A stretch of DNA of 23,641 nucleotides from CAZMNY01 sp964635375 (GTDB taxonomy: Bacteria; Planctomycetota; Planctomycetia; Pirellulales; Pirellulaceae), in contig CAZWOU010000110.1 of NCBI GenBank assembly GCA_964635375.1, forward strand, positions 1-23,641. Direction: 5' to 3'. This document shows positions 8,022 to 16,536 of this stretch, piece after piece. The notes under the pieces are model-generated. The model saw nothing but the letters and a program-made list of their open reading frames with translations. It searched no databases and was not told the origin of the DNA. A program made the translations under genes and the position numbers. Every line of letters begins with the position of its first letter. Within the stretch, counting starts at the first letter, position 1.

Positions 8022-9761
8022 TCAATCTTCGTCAGCTCGCAAGCTGGCTCGTTCGATCGCGTCATCCAAGAAGTAGTTCACGTCTTCGGCGTCTTCCGCG
8101 TGCAGCACGTTATAGGCGTGGGCCGCGCTGCGAGCGTGATAGAGTTGCTCGGCCATGTTCAGATCGCGAGTGATCGCGGAAGCGAATGCGGCTAGTACTT
8201 CCAGATGGCGTTTTCGATCGATCCTGGGCGTCGCCAGCAGCAACACGGCATGAATCGGCCGACCATCGGGCGATCCCAGGTCGAGTCCTTTTGAGCTGAG
8301 ACCGAGAATACCCGTGATCTCGTCGCCGTCGTCGAGTACGGCATGGGGAATCATCAGTCCAACGGACAGGCAAGTCGATTCCATCTCTTCACGCTTCAAT
8401 ACCATCTCGACGAATTCTTCTTGAGGCAGAGATGGTTGCGAAGCGGTGCGATAGAGTTGTGCTGCGAGCGTACGGATGACGTCCTCTTTGCTCGATCCTG
8501 TGATGCCGACTTCGATATGGTGTTCGTCCAGGAAATCGAGCAACCTGGCCCGGTCTTTGCCAGCCTCTCCCGCCTGAACTAGTGCGTACCGCGTACAGCT
8601 CGGACCCAGCAATTGGTTGATCGCCAAGGCGGCGAGTCCAACGATGGTCACGACACCGGCAATGTTCTCGAGTCGGGGATCGTTCTGGACAAGCATGATC
8701 AATCCAATCGCCACGCCGCCGTGGGGCAGCAGGGCGAGGCCAAGGTAGTTGCGGACATGTCTCGGCGCCCTGGCCATGTTCATTGCGGCAAATGCGCCCA
8801 AGTATTTTCCGGCGAACCGAGCTAGGAAGAAGAGCACCACAAGCCCGAAGCTTGCGAGCATTTCGCCGAAGTCCAGTTTCATGCCCGCAAGCGTATAGAA
8901 TCCGGCAAACAGGACGCCGCCGATCGAATGCAAGTAAGCTTCCGTCGAACGCACTGTTTCATGGCGGATGTTGGAGACCGCAATCCCCGCGAAGGAACAG
9001 GCGAGGATGCCGGAAACGCCAAATCCGCTCGCCGCGCCCCAAGCTCCCAGGATCAGGGCGACCATCGTGGGTGCGACAAAGGCGGGACCGACGATCGTTC
9101 GAGTTAGCAGCAACGACAACGCTGCGCACGCGCTGCCAATCGCGAACGTCAAGCCCAATTCTATTCCTACGGAGCTGAGTGCGGATTGCCATCGCACCAA
9201 CCCGTCGCCTCCGGCCAGGAATGAAGTGGCGAAGGCGAACGCTCCCACAGCAACCATGTCGAGCAACGCCACCGCGGAAACCAACGTGCGAGTTAGTATT
9301 CCCCTCGCCCGCGCCTCTTGAACGACAAGCACTGTGGTTCCCGGCGCGCCTGCGATTGCAATTGTGGCCAACACCATGCTTGCGCGAATGTTCATTTCGT
9401 CCGCGAACATTCCGCCAACGAAAAACATCGTCAGCACTACGATCGTGGGCGTGCAGATCGCTTCGCCCAGCAGGAGCAAGCCCAATCGCTTGCCCGTGTT
9501 CTTCAAACTTGCGAAATGTAAGGCCGCGCCAACCGTGAACGCGATATACCCCAGCACGAAATTCACGTAGGGAGAGAACTGCCGAATTGCGTCCGGGTCG
9601 AGCCATTCGATTCGCATCGCGCGCAATAGAATGCCGGTAAAGATCCAGCCTGTGACTTTTGGCAATTTGATGCAGGCGATCAGCTCTCCGCCGACGATGC
9701 CCGCAATGAGAACAACAGCCAACTGAAGAAGCGTGTCGGAAGGGTCAAACTCGATGTTCAC
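8022..9761 (-). CDS. CPA2-type cation:proton antiporter fused to a PTS EIIA (type 2) domain
   Basis: A 579-residue membrane protein. Residues about 10-390 contain around a dozen hydrophobic helices with Gly/Ala-rich segments as in KefB/CPA2 Na+/H+ or K+/H+ exchangers (GGELIACIKLPKVTGWIFTG at the start, LLPHGGVAIGL at 345-354). Residues about 405-555 form a cytoplasmic EIIA fructose/nitrogen-type domain with the motif GLMIPHA, where His473 is the expected phosphorylation site, and the trailing LLLATP segment usual in that family. The fusion suggests transport controlled by a phosphocarrier or by the domain as a sensor. The start is GTG at 9761: an in-frame TGA lies two codons upstream, and no Shine-Dalgarno is visible. 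The ion is unknown. Confidence 0.85.
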   Translation of the reverse strand: MNIEFDPSDTLLQLAVVLIAGIVGGELIACIKLPKVTGWIFTGILLRAMRIEWLDPDAIRQFSPYVNFVLGYIAFTVGAALHFASLKNTGKRLGLLLLGEAICTPTIVVLTMFFVGGMFADEMNIRASMVLATIAIAGAPGTTVLVVQEARARGILTRTLVSAVALLDMVAVGAFAFATSFLAGGDGLVRWQSALSSVGIELGLTFAIGSACAALSLLLTRTIVGPAFVAPTMVALILGAWGAASGFGVSGILACSFAGIAVSNIRHETVRSTEAYLHSIGGVLFAGFYTLAGMKLDFGEMLASFGLVVLFFLARFAGKYLGAFAAMNMARAPRHVRNYLGLALLPHGGVAIGLIMLVQNDPRLENIAGVVTIVGLAALAINQLLGPSCTRYALVQAGEAGKDRARLLDFLDEHHIEVGITGSSKEDVIRTLAAQLYRTASQPSLPQEEFVEMVLKREEMESTCLSVGLMIPHAVLDDGDEITGILGLSSKGLDLGSPDGRPIHAVLLLATPRIDRKRHLEVLAAFASAITRDLNMAEQLYHARSAAHAYNVLHAEDAEDVNYFLDDAIERASLRADED

Positions 9762-9964
9762 GCGGCGTCAATTTGAAGAATGAAACAGGTTGTATTCTCT
9801 GGCATTGGGAAGGCATGCAAAACCACCTTCGCCTGGCGAGCGAATATATACCTGATTCGGCGATCGTGCTACGCCAATGATGTCCTGCGAACCGCCATCG
9901 GGAACGTTAGCCGCGGCCGTGGAGCGGGCGCACGGTCTGATCCGAGAACGAAAGCAGGCTATTG

Positions 9965-10159
9965 TTAGGCCGCGCGGGACGCCCCGATCCAGCCCCAAAT
10001 GCGATTCGCCCAGGAGGCGACGATGCTTGGCGGCGGTTTGCGATTGAAAGGGCTCCCCTGATGGGGCGGCGTAACGTACTCGATCCAGAAATTCTCACCG
10101 TCGAGTGAGTAGGCGAGTCGAAATCCGAATGGCGTCTTGGTAAGTGTGCGAGTGACCAT
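9965..10159 (-). CDS. Possible small hypothetical protein (64 aa)
   Basis: A 64-residue frame with ATG at 10159, an AGAGGA sequence about eight bases upstream, and protein-like composition (FRLAYSLDGENFWIEYVTPP, then a Trp-rich tail ANRIWGWIG). About 70 per cent of third codon positions are G or C, in keeping with the neighbouring genes. No signal peptide, membrane helix or known domain is seen. A second short frame overlaps its start on the same strand (frame ending near 10095), so a frameshifted older gene is an alternative. I do not recognise it. Confidence 0.4.
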   Translation of the reverse strand: MVTRTLTKTPFGFRLAYSLDGENFWIEYVTPPHQGSPFNRKPPPSIVASWANRIWGWIGASRAA

Positions 10160-10417
10160 TGAGTGGATCCTCTAGTCGGATCAAACGGCGCTCCTTGCGA
10201 ACGATCACACCTCCATGTGGCATTCCTCGTTCTTCATTTCGACCAGGGCTGTCCCGGCAAGCCACACAATGGCTGAGAATCCGAATGTTGCCATTAGGCA
10301 AGCGTCGCGCGAGGCTCCGACTATAGGCCTTCTGACGCTTAGAGAGCTACCAAGTGTCTTTGCGGTGCTAATACCGTTGGTCCTTATCCAATCGCCGACC
10401 AGCTGCTGGATAGGCGG

Positions 10418-10450
10418 CCACGAAAAGACGCGAAAGGCACGCGAGAAGTG
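10418..10450. repeat. Degenerate CACGAAA tandem motif
   Basis: Three imperfect units of about 9-11 bases, CACGAAAAGA, CGCGAAAGG and CACGCGAGAAG, run in a row. From memory, similar CACGAAAG strings recur in intergenic DNA of planctomycetes and related phyla; the role is unknown. Confidence 0.45.
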
Positions 10451-10610
10451 TCGCGAATGGAGCAATCGTGAACCAGGGTTCGGTTCGGTTTGCAACGGTC
10501 TAGCCGGTCGTGAGGCGCCGGGGCCTGTTCGGTAATCGTAATCGCCAGGCAATGGCGCTGAATGCCCTCAGTTTTCCCTTCATAGGCCATGCACGGTAAT
10601 ATGATTGTAT

Positions 10611-13600
10611 ATGCGACGTCCATCCAATCCAACCAGGAACGGCTTCCCCACTCAGACGCGACAAACTTGTGCTCCCATAGTTCCTCGGAGCCGCCTTGAG
10701 TCGACGGACGCAGTCCAATTGGCACGCGCTGGCGGCGCCATACTGGTCGCTTTGACCGCCTTGCTTAGCTTGCCGGGAGCCGCGTTCGCCCAGGACGACA
10801 TCGTGGGCGACGGCGCCCCGCCGGAGGAGAGAGCGGCAAGCCCTTATGCTCCGCCCAAGTCCGCGGACGATTCGCTGCGTTCCATGGAAGTCGTGGATGG
10901 GTTTCGTGTCGAACTGGTTGCTTCGGAGCCGTTAGTGGTTGATCCCGTTTCGATTGCTTGGGGGGCCGACGGCAAGCTGTGGGTCGTGGAGATGGGTGGG
11001 TATCCGGTCAGCGAGAAAGGCGGCGGCCGGATTAAGTATCTACAGGATGAAGACGGAGATGGCAGATTCGACAAGGCCACCGTTTTTCTCTCCGGCTTGG
11101 CCTACCCTGGAAGCGTGATGCCCTGGGGCCGTGGCGTCTTGGTTGCCTGTGCTCCTGAGATTTTTTACGCAGAGGACGTCAATGGCGACGGCCGCGCCGA
11201 CACTCGCCGCACCATCCTGGCGGGATTCGTGCAAAGCAATCCTCAGCATCAGGTGAATGGGCTTTCCTGGGGCTTGGACAACTGGGTCCACGCTGCCAAC
11301 GGAGATTCCGGCGGAGTCATCTCGTTCAAGGCAGCAGAAGCTCCGCTTGACATCCACGCCCGCGACTTTCGCTTTCGGCCGGGGAGCGGTGAGATGGAAC
11401 TGGAGTCAGGGATGAGCCAGTTCACGCGGTTTCGCGATGATTTTGGGAATTGGTTCGGAGGCAACAGCTCTTGGCCCCTGTGGCACGATGTGATTCCCGA
11501 CCGATACTTGTTGCGAAACCCCCACTGGGCGCCGCCGGAGCCGTGCGTTTACGTCACCGATCCCGCCGCCAATCCGCCCGTCTACCCTCGCAGCGAAGAG
11601 CAACGCCGGCTGAACGAGTTTGGTCGGTTCAATCGCCTCACTTCGGCCTGCGGCGGTTGCAGCTACCGAGATGTGCTGTTCGGCCCCCAGTATCTGCGCA
11701 GCGTCTTCATTTGCGAGCCGGCTCACAACCTCGTTCACCATGAGACTCTTTCACACCGCGGAGTGACTTTTCGGGGCCAGCGGCTTGACGACCAGCAGGA
11801 GCGAGAGTTTCTCACATCGACAGACAATTGGTTTAGGCCAACTCAAGCAATTACGGGTCCAGACGGAGCGCTGTGGGTGGTCGACATGTATCGCTTGATC
11901 ATCGAGCACCCCGACTTTTTCGATCGTCCTCCCGAACTGCTCAATTCTGCTGACATCGTCTCCGACAATGCCGCTTCGCGAGCCTTGTTGCGGGCCGGCG
12001 ACGATCGTGGGCGGATCTACCGCGTCGCCCCAATTGGAAAACGCCTGCGTCGAGCGTCGAATTTGGCGCGGGCGTCGACGCCTGAGTTGCTCACTGCGCT
12101 CGGCAAACGAAACGGAACGAGTCGTGACACGGCCCACCGGTTGTTGCTGGAACGCGCTGCCGCCTCCCCTTCACTCTCAGCACAAGCCAAACCAAACTTG
12201 GAAGATCTTGCCAGGCACTCGCAACATGCCAGCGTGCGAGTCCAAGCGATCTCGGTATTGAGCGGGCTCTCCGAACTGAGCGATGAGGTGTTGCTGGACG
12301 GACTGCGAGATTCGGATTCAGCGGTCTTGAGGTTCGCCATTCGCACCGCGGAGGCGCGGCTTGGCTCTGACCCTGTCTTGACGGCTGTTCTTGGTTTGAG
12401 CAAGCATCCGGACGTTCGCATTCGCCTGCAGGTCGCGCTGAGCCTAGGAGAGTCCGAAGATCCTCGAATTGGCGCTGTTCTCGCGGAGATCGCATTGACC
12501 GACATCGACAAACCTCACGTTGTCGCTGCTGTTGTTAGCTCCAGCGCTCGGCACACCGCGGCAATTGTGCGTCAGACCATACGCGGTGCGAAGCCGAGCC
12601 GGTCGAGCAGCGACTTGATTGCCAATCTGCTGCGGTCGTCGTTGCGTCATGAACAGCCGGATGTCCTCGCTGCGGGGTTGGGCGAGCTGTCGAAGGGGGC
12701 CGAAGCGAGATTGGCTTGGCGTTGCCAGACGCTCGGGCGCTTTTTGGACGCGCTGGACGACACAACTTTGTCATTGGCCGCCTTGCACCAACAGGCCGAT
12801 CCGGATCTTGTGTCAAGCATCGATTCCCTGGCTCAACTGTTTGCGACTGCGCGACAACGTGCGAGCGACCCGGAATCGCCGATGCAAGTCCGTCTGGCGG
12901 CCATGCCCTTGTTGGGCCGCGGGCTTTCACGCCAGGATGACGACGCCAGACTGCTCTCTCAATTGCTCGCCCCGACTGGGCCCCTGCAGATCCAACTGCA
13001 AGCGGTCGAATCGCTTTCTCGGCTGCATCGGGCAGAGACGGTTGATTGGCTGTTGAAGGATTGGCCCCTGCGCGGGCCGCGAGTTCGGGAAGCCATTCTG
13101 GAGGCCTTGTTGAGTCGACGGCAATGGACGCTGGCCCTGGTCAAGGCGATCGACGCGAAACAAGTTGCCGCGTCTCGGCTGTCGTTGCCTCAGCGAGAAC
13201 GCTTGCTGCTTCACTATTTCTCCGACGTTCGCGAACTGGCGGCTCGGGTCCTTAAGAGAGACGCCAAGGCCGCCAATCTGGATGTGTTGAAGATGCATGA
13301 GGCGATAGCCAAACGTGAGGGCGACGAAAATCGAGGCGCTCAGTTGTTCGTAAAACACTGCTTGAATTGTCACGCCGCCACCCCAGTGAAGCGGGCTGGT
13401 CCCCCTCTGACATCGCTTCGCGAGCAACCTTCGTTACAATTGTTAACGTCGGTCATGAAGCCCAGCCAAGCCGTCGCTCCCGCGTTTGTCGCCTACACGG
13501 CCGTATTCAACGGCGGCCGCATCATCAATGGTGTTGTTGTTAGCGAGGCGGGCGCTTCGATACGCATGGTCAGCGCCGATGGGAAACAGCACGTCATCCT

Positions 13601-13757
13601 TCGCGCTGATCTCGAGACTCTACAGGCCAGTCCTTTGTCGCTCATGCCCGAAGGGTTCGATCAAGTACTTCCCTCGCCTCAAGACCTGGCCGATCTGATC
13701 GCCCTAATCCACTCGGGCAAAGCAAACGACCTTATCGACGCGGCAGCCGCCCAGTAG
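10611..13757 (+). CDS. Large exported propeller/HEAT-repeat/cytochrome c protein of the planctomycete membrane-bound dehydrogenase type
   Basis: A protein of about 1048 residues. After a basic stretch and a hydrophobic leader (ending GAAFAQDD) comes an N-terminal beta-propeller domain of the planctomycete membrane-bound dehydrogenase type, with VSIAWGADGKLWVVEMGGYP and two DxDGDG-like loops (DEDGDGRFD, DVNGDGRAD) that may bind calcium. Residues about 530-910 are helical HEAT-like repeats (HASVRVQAISVLSGL). A C-terminal cytochrome c domain has CLNCH at 13359-13373 (Cys917/Cys920 counted from ATG 10611), followed by the haem-domain tail ending in MPEGF. It probably oxidises a sugar or alcohol outside the cytoplasm and passes electrons to haem; the substrate is unknown. 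The start is uncertain: TTG 10605, ATG 10611, or TTG 10719, which gives a compact signal peptide (MARAGGAILVALTALLSLPG). None has a clear Shine-Dalgarno. Confidence 0.85.
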   Translation: MRRPSNPTRNGFPTQTRQTCAPIVPRSRLESTDAVQLARAGGAILVALTALLSLPGAAFAQDDIVGDGAPPEERAASPYAPPKSADDSLRSMEVVDGFRVELVASEPLVVDPVSIAWGADGKLWVVEMGGYPVSEKGGGRIKYLQDEDGDGRFDKATVFLSGLAYPGSVMPWGRGVLVACAPEIFYAEDVNGDGRADTRRTILAGFVQSNPQHQVNGLSWGLDNWVHAANGDSGGVISFKAAEAPLDIHARDFRFRPGSGEMELESGMSQFTRFRDDFGNWFGGNSSWPLWHDVIPDRYLLRNPHWAPPEPCVYVTDPAANPPVYPRSEEQRRLNEFGRFNRLTSACGGCSYRDVLFGPQYLRSVFICEPAHNLVHHETLSHRGVTFRGQRLDDQQEREFLTSTDNWFRPTQAITGPDGALWVVDMYRLIIEHPDFFDRPPELLNSADIVSDNAASRALLRAGDDRGRIYRVAPIGKRLRRASNLARASTPELLTALGKRNGTSRDTAHRLLLERAAASPSLSAQAKPNLEDLARHSQHASVRVQAISVLSGLSELSDEVLLDGLRDSDSAVLRFAIRTAEARLGSDPVLTAVLGLSKHPDVRIRLQVALSLGESEDPRIGAVLAEIALTDIDKPHVVAAVVSSSARHTAAIVRQTIRGAKPSRSSSDLIANLLRSSLRHEQPDVLAAGLGELSKGAEARLAWRCQTLGRFLDALDDTTLSLAALHQQADPDLVSSIDSLAQLFATARQRASDPESPMQVRLAAMPLLGRGLSRQDDDARLLSQLLAPTGPLQIQLQAVESLSRLHRAETVDWLLKDWPLRGPRVREAILEALLSRRQWTLALVKAIDAKQVAASRLSLPQRERLLLHYFSDVRELAARVLKRDAKAANLDVLKMHEAIAKREGDENRGAQLFVKHCLNCHAATPVKRAGPPLTSLREQPSLQLLTSVMKPSQAVAPAFVAYTAVFNGGRIINGVVVSEAGASIRMVSADGKQHVILRADLETLQASPLSLMPEGFDQVLPSPQDLADLIALIHSGKANDLIDAAAAQ

Positions 13758-13859
13758 GGCGGCATTCACGGTCCGGTTAATCCGATTGCGTGATGGCTTC
13801 CTTGTCTGTTCAACGCGCCAAAGATAGCGGTTGTCGGATGCCGGTGGTGTAACGTTTGT

Positions 13860-13873
13860 TCTGTAAAAACAGA
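13860..13873. other. Small inverted repeat upstream of the transposase remnant
   Basis: TCTGT-AAAA-ACAGA forms a 5-bp stem with a 4-base loop, about 75 bp before the transposase start. It may lie within the left end of the former IS256-family element; with the other end gone, the terminal repeat cannot be defined. Confidence 0.3.
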
Positions 13874-13945
13874 GCGGCAGTCGGTATTGAAATGTGGGCC
13901 TGAGCAGTTTCTTTTCGCGTTATCACCACGTGAAAGGAGACACTC

Positions 13946-14200
13946 ATGACCCACGACGGACAGTGTACCGCTTTTGAATCAATGATCCAGCTCTTGGCCG
14001 ACGAAGGTTTCGAAGGCATGGCGGAGGCGATTGCGATTTTGGTCAACGAGGCAATGAAGATCGAACGGGCTGAGGCGTTGAACGCCGAGCCATACGAGCG
14101 TACGGCAGCGAGGCGCGGTTACGCAAAGGGTAGTGGTGGCGCAAAGGGGCGACGTCGCAATGACTACACAATGCGATTGACGACGCTGATACTCGACTGA
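13946..14200 (+). pseudogene. IS256-family transposase, N-terminal fragment
   Basis: An 84-codon frame whose first 62 or so residues (MTHDGQCTAFESMIQLLADE, then AEAIAILVNEAMKIERAEAL and YERTAARRGYAKG) match the N-terminus of IS256-family (mutator-type) transposases, which are normally about 400 residues. Homology stops abruptly after RRGYAKG, at about 14128, where the family would continue into the DDE catalytic domain; no catalytic residue remains. AAAGGAG lies six bases before the ATG, so the original ribosome binding site is intact. The 9-base string CGCAAAGGG is repeated at 14122-14130 and 14140-14148, right at the break. The frame then runs into non-transposase sequence and stops at TGA 14198-14200, in phase with the outer-membrane protein frame that follows. 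Confidence 0.85.
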
Positions 14201-15004
14201 GATAACGCCAATGGCGCGATCCTGCTCGATACAGCCGCGGGCAATGCCCCCACGCACGCACCCAATATGGACGTGACCGTAGGTACTCGATTCAGCCTGA
14301 TTCGAGACAATGGCGACTGCCGCGAGCGGGAAATGGCCTTTACCGGCATGTTCTCGGGAAGCAGTTTGGAGTTTGGGGTCGTCGATGATGACCACGTCAT
14401 TCCCACGATCGCCCCGATCACGATTCTGGGTGACGGCGTGATGCTGTCGGAGTATCGTTCCACTTTTATCAGCATGGAATACAATTTTCGCCGCCGACGA
14501 AGTGAAAACCTCACCACGCTATGGGGTTTTCGCTGGATCAATCTGGATGAAGACTACGACTACACCGTGATCGCGCCGGGCGGCCCACAGGTACTCGCTG
14601 GCTTGACGGAAGCCCACAACAACATGTTTGGACTTCAAGTGGGCGCCGAGGCCCTGATCTACGAAAGCGACTGCCTGCGACTTGAAGGCGGGATACGAGC
14701 GGGCGCCTATTGGAATATGGCGGCGCATGACTCGGCGCTTGCTGGCGTTCCCGCACCTGGAGTGGCGGTTGTCGTTGACTATGCCGACGAGATGGCGTTC
14801 CACGGTGAGGTCGAGTTCACTGGCGTCTATCAACTGACCGACCTCTGGTGGGGACGTCTCGGTTATCAGTTCATGTGGATGGAGGGAGTCGCACTCGCTC
14901 CCGACCAGATTTCCGCGATGAACCTAGCCACCATGAATGGAATTGACTTGGAAGGCAGCCCGTTTTATCACGGAGCTTTGGCCCAGTTGGAACGGCGTTG
15001 GTAA
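14201..15004 (+). pseudogene. 5'-truncated outer-membrane beta-barrel protein (BBP7-like)
   Basis: An open frame continues directly after TGA 14198-14200; the first ATG inside it is 14267, giving 245 residues. The product shows alternating beta-strand patterning with aromatic residues and strands such as RSTFISMEYNFRRRR, LTTLWGFRWINLDED, FGLQVGAEALIYE and WWGRLGYQFMWMEG, and ends in a terminal Trp, the usual C-terminal signal of outer-membrane barrels. It resembles planctomycete BBP7-type porin-like proteins, which have a signal peptide and an extra N-terminal part; both are missing here. Homology-like sequence (DNANGAILLDTAAG) already starts before ATG 14267, and that ATG has no Shine-Dalgarno, so I read this as a gene whose 5' end was replaced by the IS256 remnant. 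A functional short cytoplasmic form seems unlikely. Confidence 0.65.
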
Positions 15005-15060
15005 CGGAGTGTTTTGGCAAACGGTGTGGTAGGGTGCGCTCAACGCCAGTTCTGACCTAG

Positions 15061-15096
15061 AAACGAGACGTTGGCCCGTTGGGCCAACGTCTGTTT
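15061..15096. terminator. Bidirectional intrinsic terminator-like hairpin
   Basis: A perfect 12-bp stem (AGACGTTGGCCC at 15066-15077 with GGGCCAACGTCT at 15081-15092) encloses a 3-base loop. Outer AAAC and GTTT extend it with one bulged base, and T-rich sequence follows on both strands (GTTTCTTCTT on plus, CGTTTCT on minus). It sits between the converging outer-membrane pseudogene and the DUF1501 gene, as expected for a shared terminator. Confidence 0.85.
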
Positions 15097-15106
15097 CTTC
15101 TTGCGG

Positions 15107-16471
15107 CTAGACCAATTTGCGAATCGGTTTGGAGCCGGGGACAACCACGTAGGTCGGACGCCCTTGTCGATCGAGGATGGTCGTCGTTTCTGCGTTGATT
15201 CCCAAGTTGTGGTAGAGCGTGGCGAAGACGTCTCCAAAAGTGACGGGCTCGGAGACAGCTTCGCCGCCAAGCTTATCCGTAGCTCCGATGGCCTGTCCTG
15301 TCGACATGCCTCCTCCGGCGAGCAAAGCCATGGCGACTCGCGGCCAGTGGTCGCGGCCGGTGCGATCGCTAATCTTCGGAGTCCGTCCGAACTCGCCCCA
15401 AACCAGCACCGAGACATCTTTGTCGAGACCGCGTTGATGAAGGTCGTCGACCAAGGCGGTAATCGCCTTGTCGAAAATCGGAAAATCCTCTCGTTCGCGT
15501 TTGAAGATCGAGTTGTTGGGGCCGCCATGCCAATCCCATTTGCTGTAATTCAAAGTCACCACTCGGGCTCCCGCCTCGACAAGCCTTCTCGCGGTGAGGA
15601 AGCTCTGCGGAACGCGAGGTGCGCCATTGCCATCGATCCGTTTCACTGCGTCGCCAGTGCCGTACCGCTCTACGACTTTGGGGTCTTCCTTCGAGATGTC
15701 GAGAGCGTCGGCGAGTCGAGATGAGGTGAGAATGCCCATCGCTTGTTCGCTGAAAGTATCAAACCCCTCCATCTTCCCGCTCGCATCGGCATCACGCCGA
15801 AACTTGTCGAAGCTGGCGAGCAATGATTTTCGATCGGTCAGTCGGTCGTAGGTAACGCCTTGCAGCGTCATGTCGTCTCGACTCGGGCCCATCGGCCGAA
15901 ACGACGATGCGGAGACGCCCAGCATGCCCGGACTCGGCTCGTTGTAGGGACCGTGGGTGCACTCGTAGCAAAGACTAATGAATGGGGGCGTCGCTTTGTT
16001 GACGTGGCCTCGCAACTTCCCCACGGTGCTGCCGAAGGGCGGCCACCCGCCCAGTGGCGAAATATCTCGCGGCTTGCGCCCCGTATAACATTGGAAGGCG
16101 TCGTGTCCGTTTTGGGCGTTGACCAACGAGCGAATGACGGCGAACTTGTCCATCATTTTGGCCATCTGGGGAAACTGTTCACAGATTTCGATGCCTGGAA
16201 CGTTCGTCTGCGTTGGTCGATGAGGTCCCGCAATGCCCGAGGGCGCGTTGGGCTTGAGATCGAACATGTCTTGGTGGGGCGGCCCGCCCACGAGGTAGAT
16301 CAAGATGACTGACTTATGCGAATTGCTAACGCCCGCCGAAGCCTCCAGCGAGAGGAGTTGGGGAAGCGAGAGTCCAGCGGCGCCTGTCCCGCCGATCTTG
16401 ATGAAATTGCGGCGAGACATGCCGTCACAGAATTCGCGTCGGTTCGACCGCGGCCCGAAAATCGTCAACAT
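15107..16471 (-). CDS. DUF1501 family protein, twin-arginine leader
   Basis: A 454-residue member of the DUF1501 family, which is related to the alkaline phosphatase/sulfatase superfamily and is greatly expanded in Planctomycetota. The N-terminus has a twin-arginine motif, SRRNFIKIGG (Arg20-Arg21), followed by a hydrophobic stretch, so export by the Tat route is expected. Family landmarks are VGGPPHQDMFDLKPNAP near residue 60, GEFGRTPK from residue 359 and GRDHWPR from about 372, the likely metal-binding region. The enzymatic activity of the family is not established. AGGA lies nine bases before the ATG. The gene follows the paralogous DUF1501 gene by 65 bp on the same strand and is probably cotranscribed with it. 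The hairpin at 15061-15096 lies just beyond its stop. Confidence 0.9.
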   Translation of the reverse strand: MLTIFGPRSNRREFCDGMSRRNFIKIGGTGAAGLSLPQLLSLEASAGVSNSHKSVILIYLVGGPPHQDMFDLKPNAPSGIAGPHRPTQTNVPGIEICEQFPQMAKMMDKFAVIRSLVNAQNGHDAFQCYTGRKPRDISPLGGWPPFGSTVGKLRGHVNKATPPFISLCYECTHGPYNEPSPGMLGVSASSFRPMGPSRDDMTLQGVTYDRLTDRKSLLASFDKFRRDADASGKMEGFDTFSEQAMGILTSSRLADALDISKEDPKVVERYGTGDAVKRIDGNGAPRVPQSFLTARRLVEAGARVVTLNYSKWDWHGGPNNSIFKREREDFPIFDKAITALVDDLHQRGLDKDVSVLVWGEFGRTPKISDRTGRDHWPRVAMALLAGGGMSTGQAIGATDKLGGEAVSEPVTFGDVFATLYHNLGINAETTTILDRQGRPTYVVVPGSKPIRKLV

Positions 16472-16536
16472 GAAAGAGGTTCCTGCATTCCGGACGAGAT
16501 TGACAAATGGCCAGGTTTCGGTTCTTTAGCCGCCGA

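Larger units (their letters stand above)
9762..10610. other. Gene-poor intergenic region (about 850 bp)
   Basis: This lies between the antiporter gene (minus) and the large cytochrome c protein gene (plus). Overlapping open frames occur on both strands, but none gives a recognisable protein; the only one I find plausible is the small minus-strand frame 9965-10159, listed separately. A degenerate CACGAAA-type tandem motif lies at 10418-10450. The minus strand at about 10300-10205 encodes a short hydrophobic stretch (FGFSAIVWLAGTALV), which may be the decayed end of a gene. No tRNA or terminator is evident. Confidence 0.5.
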
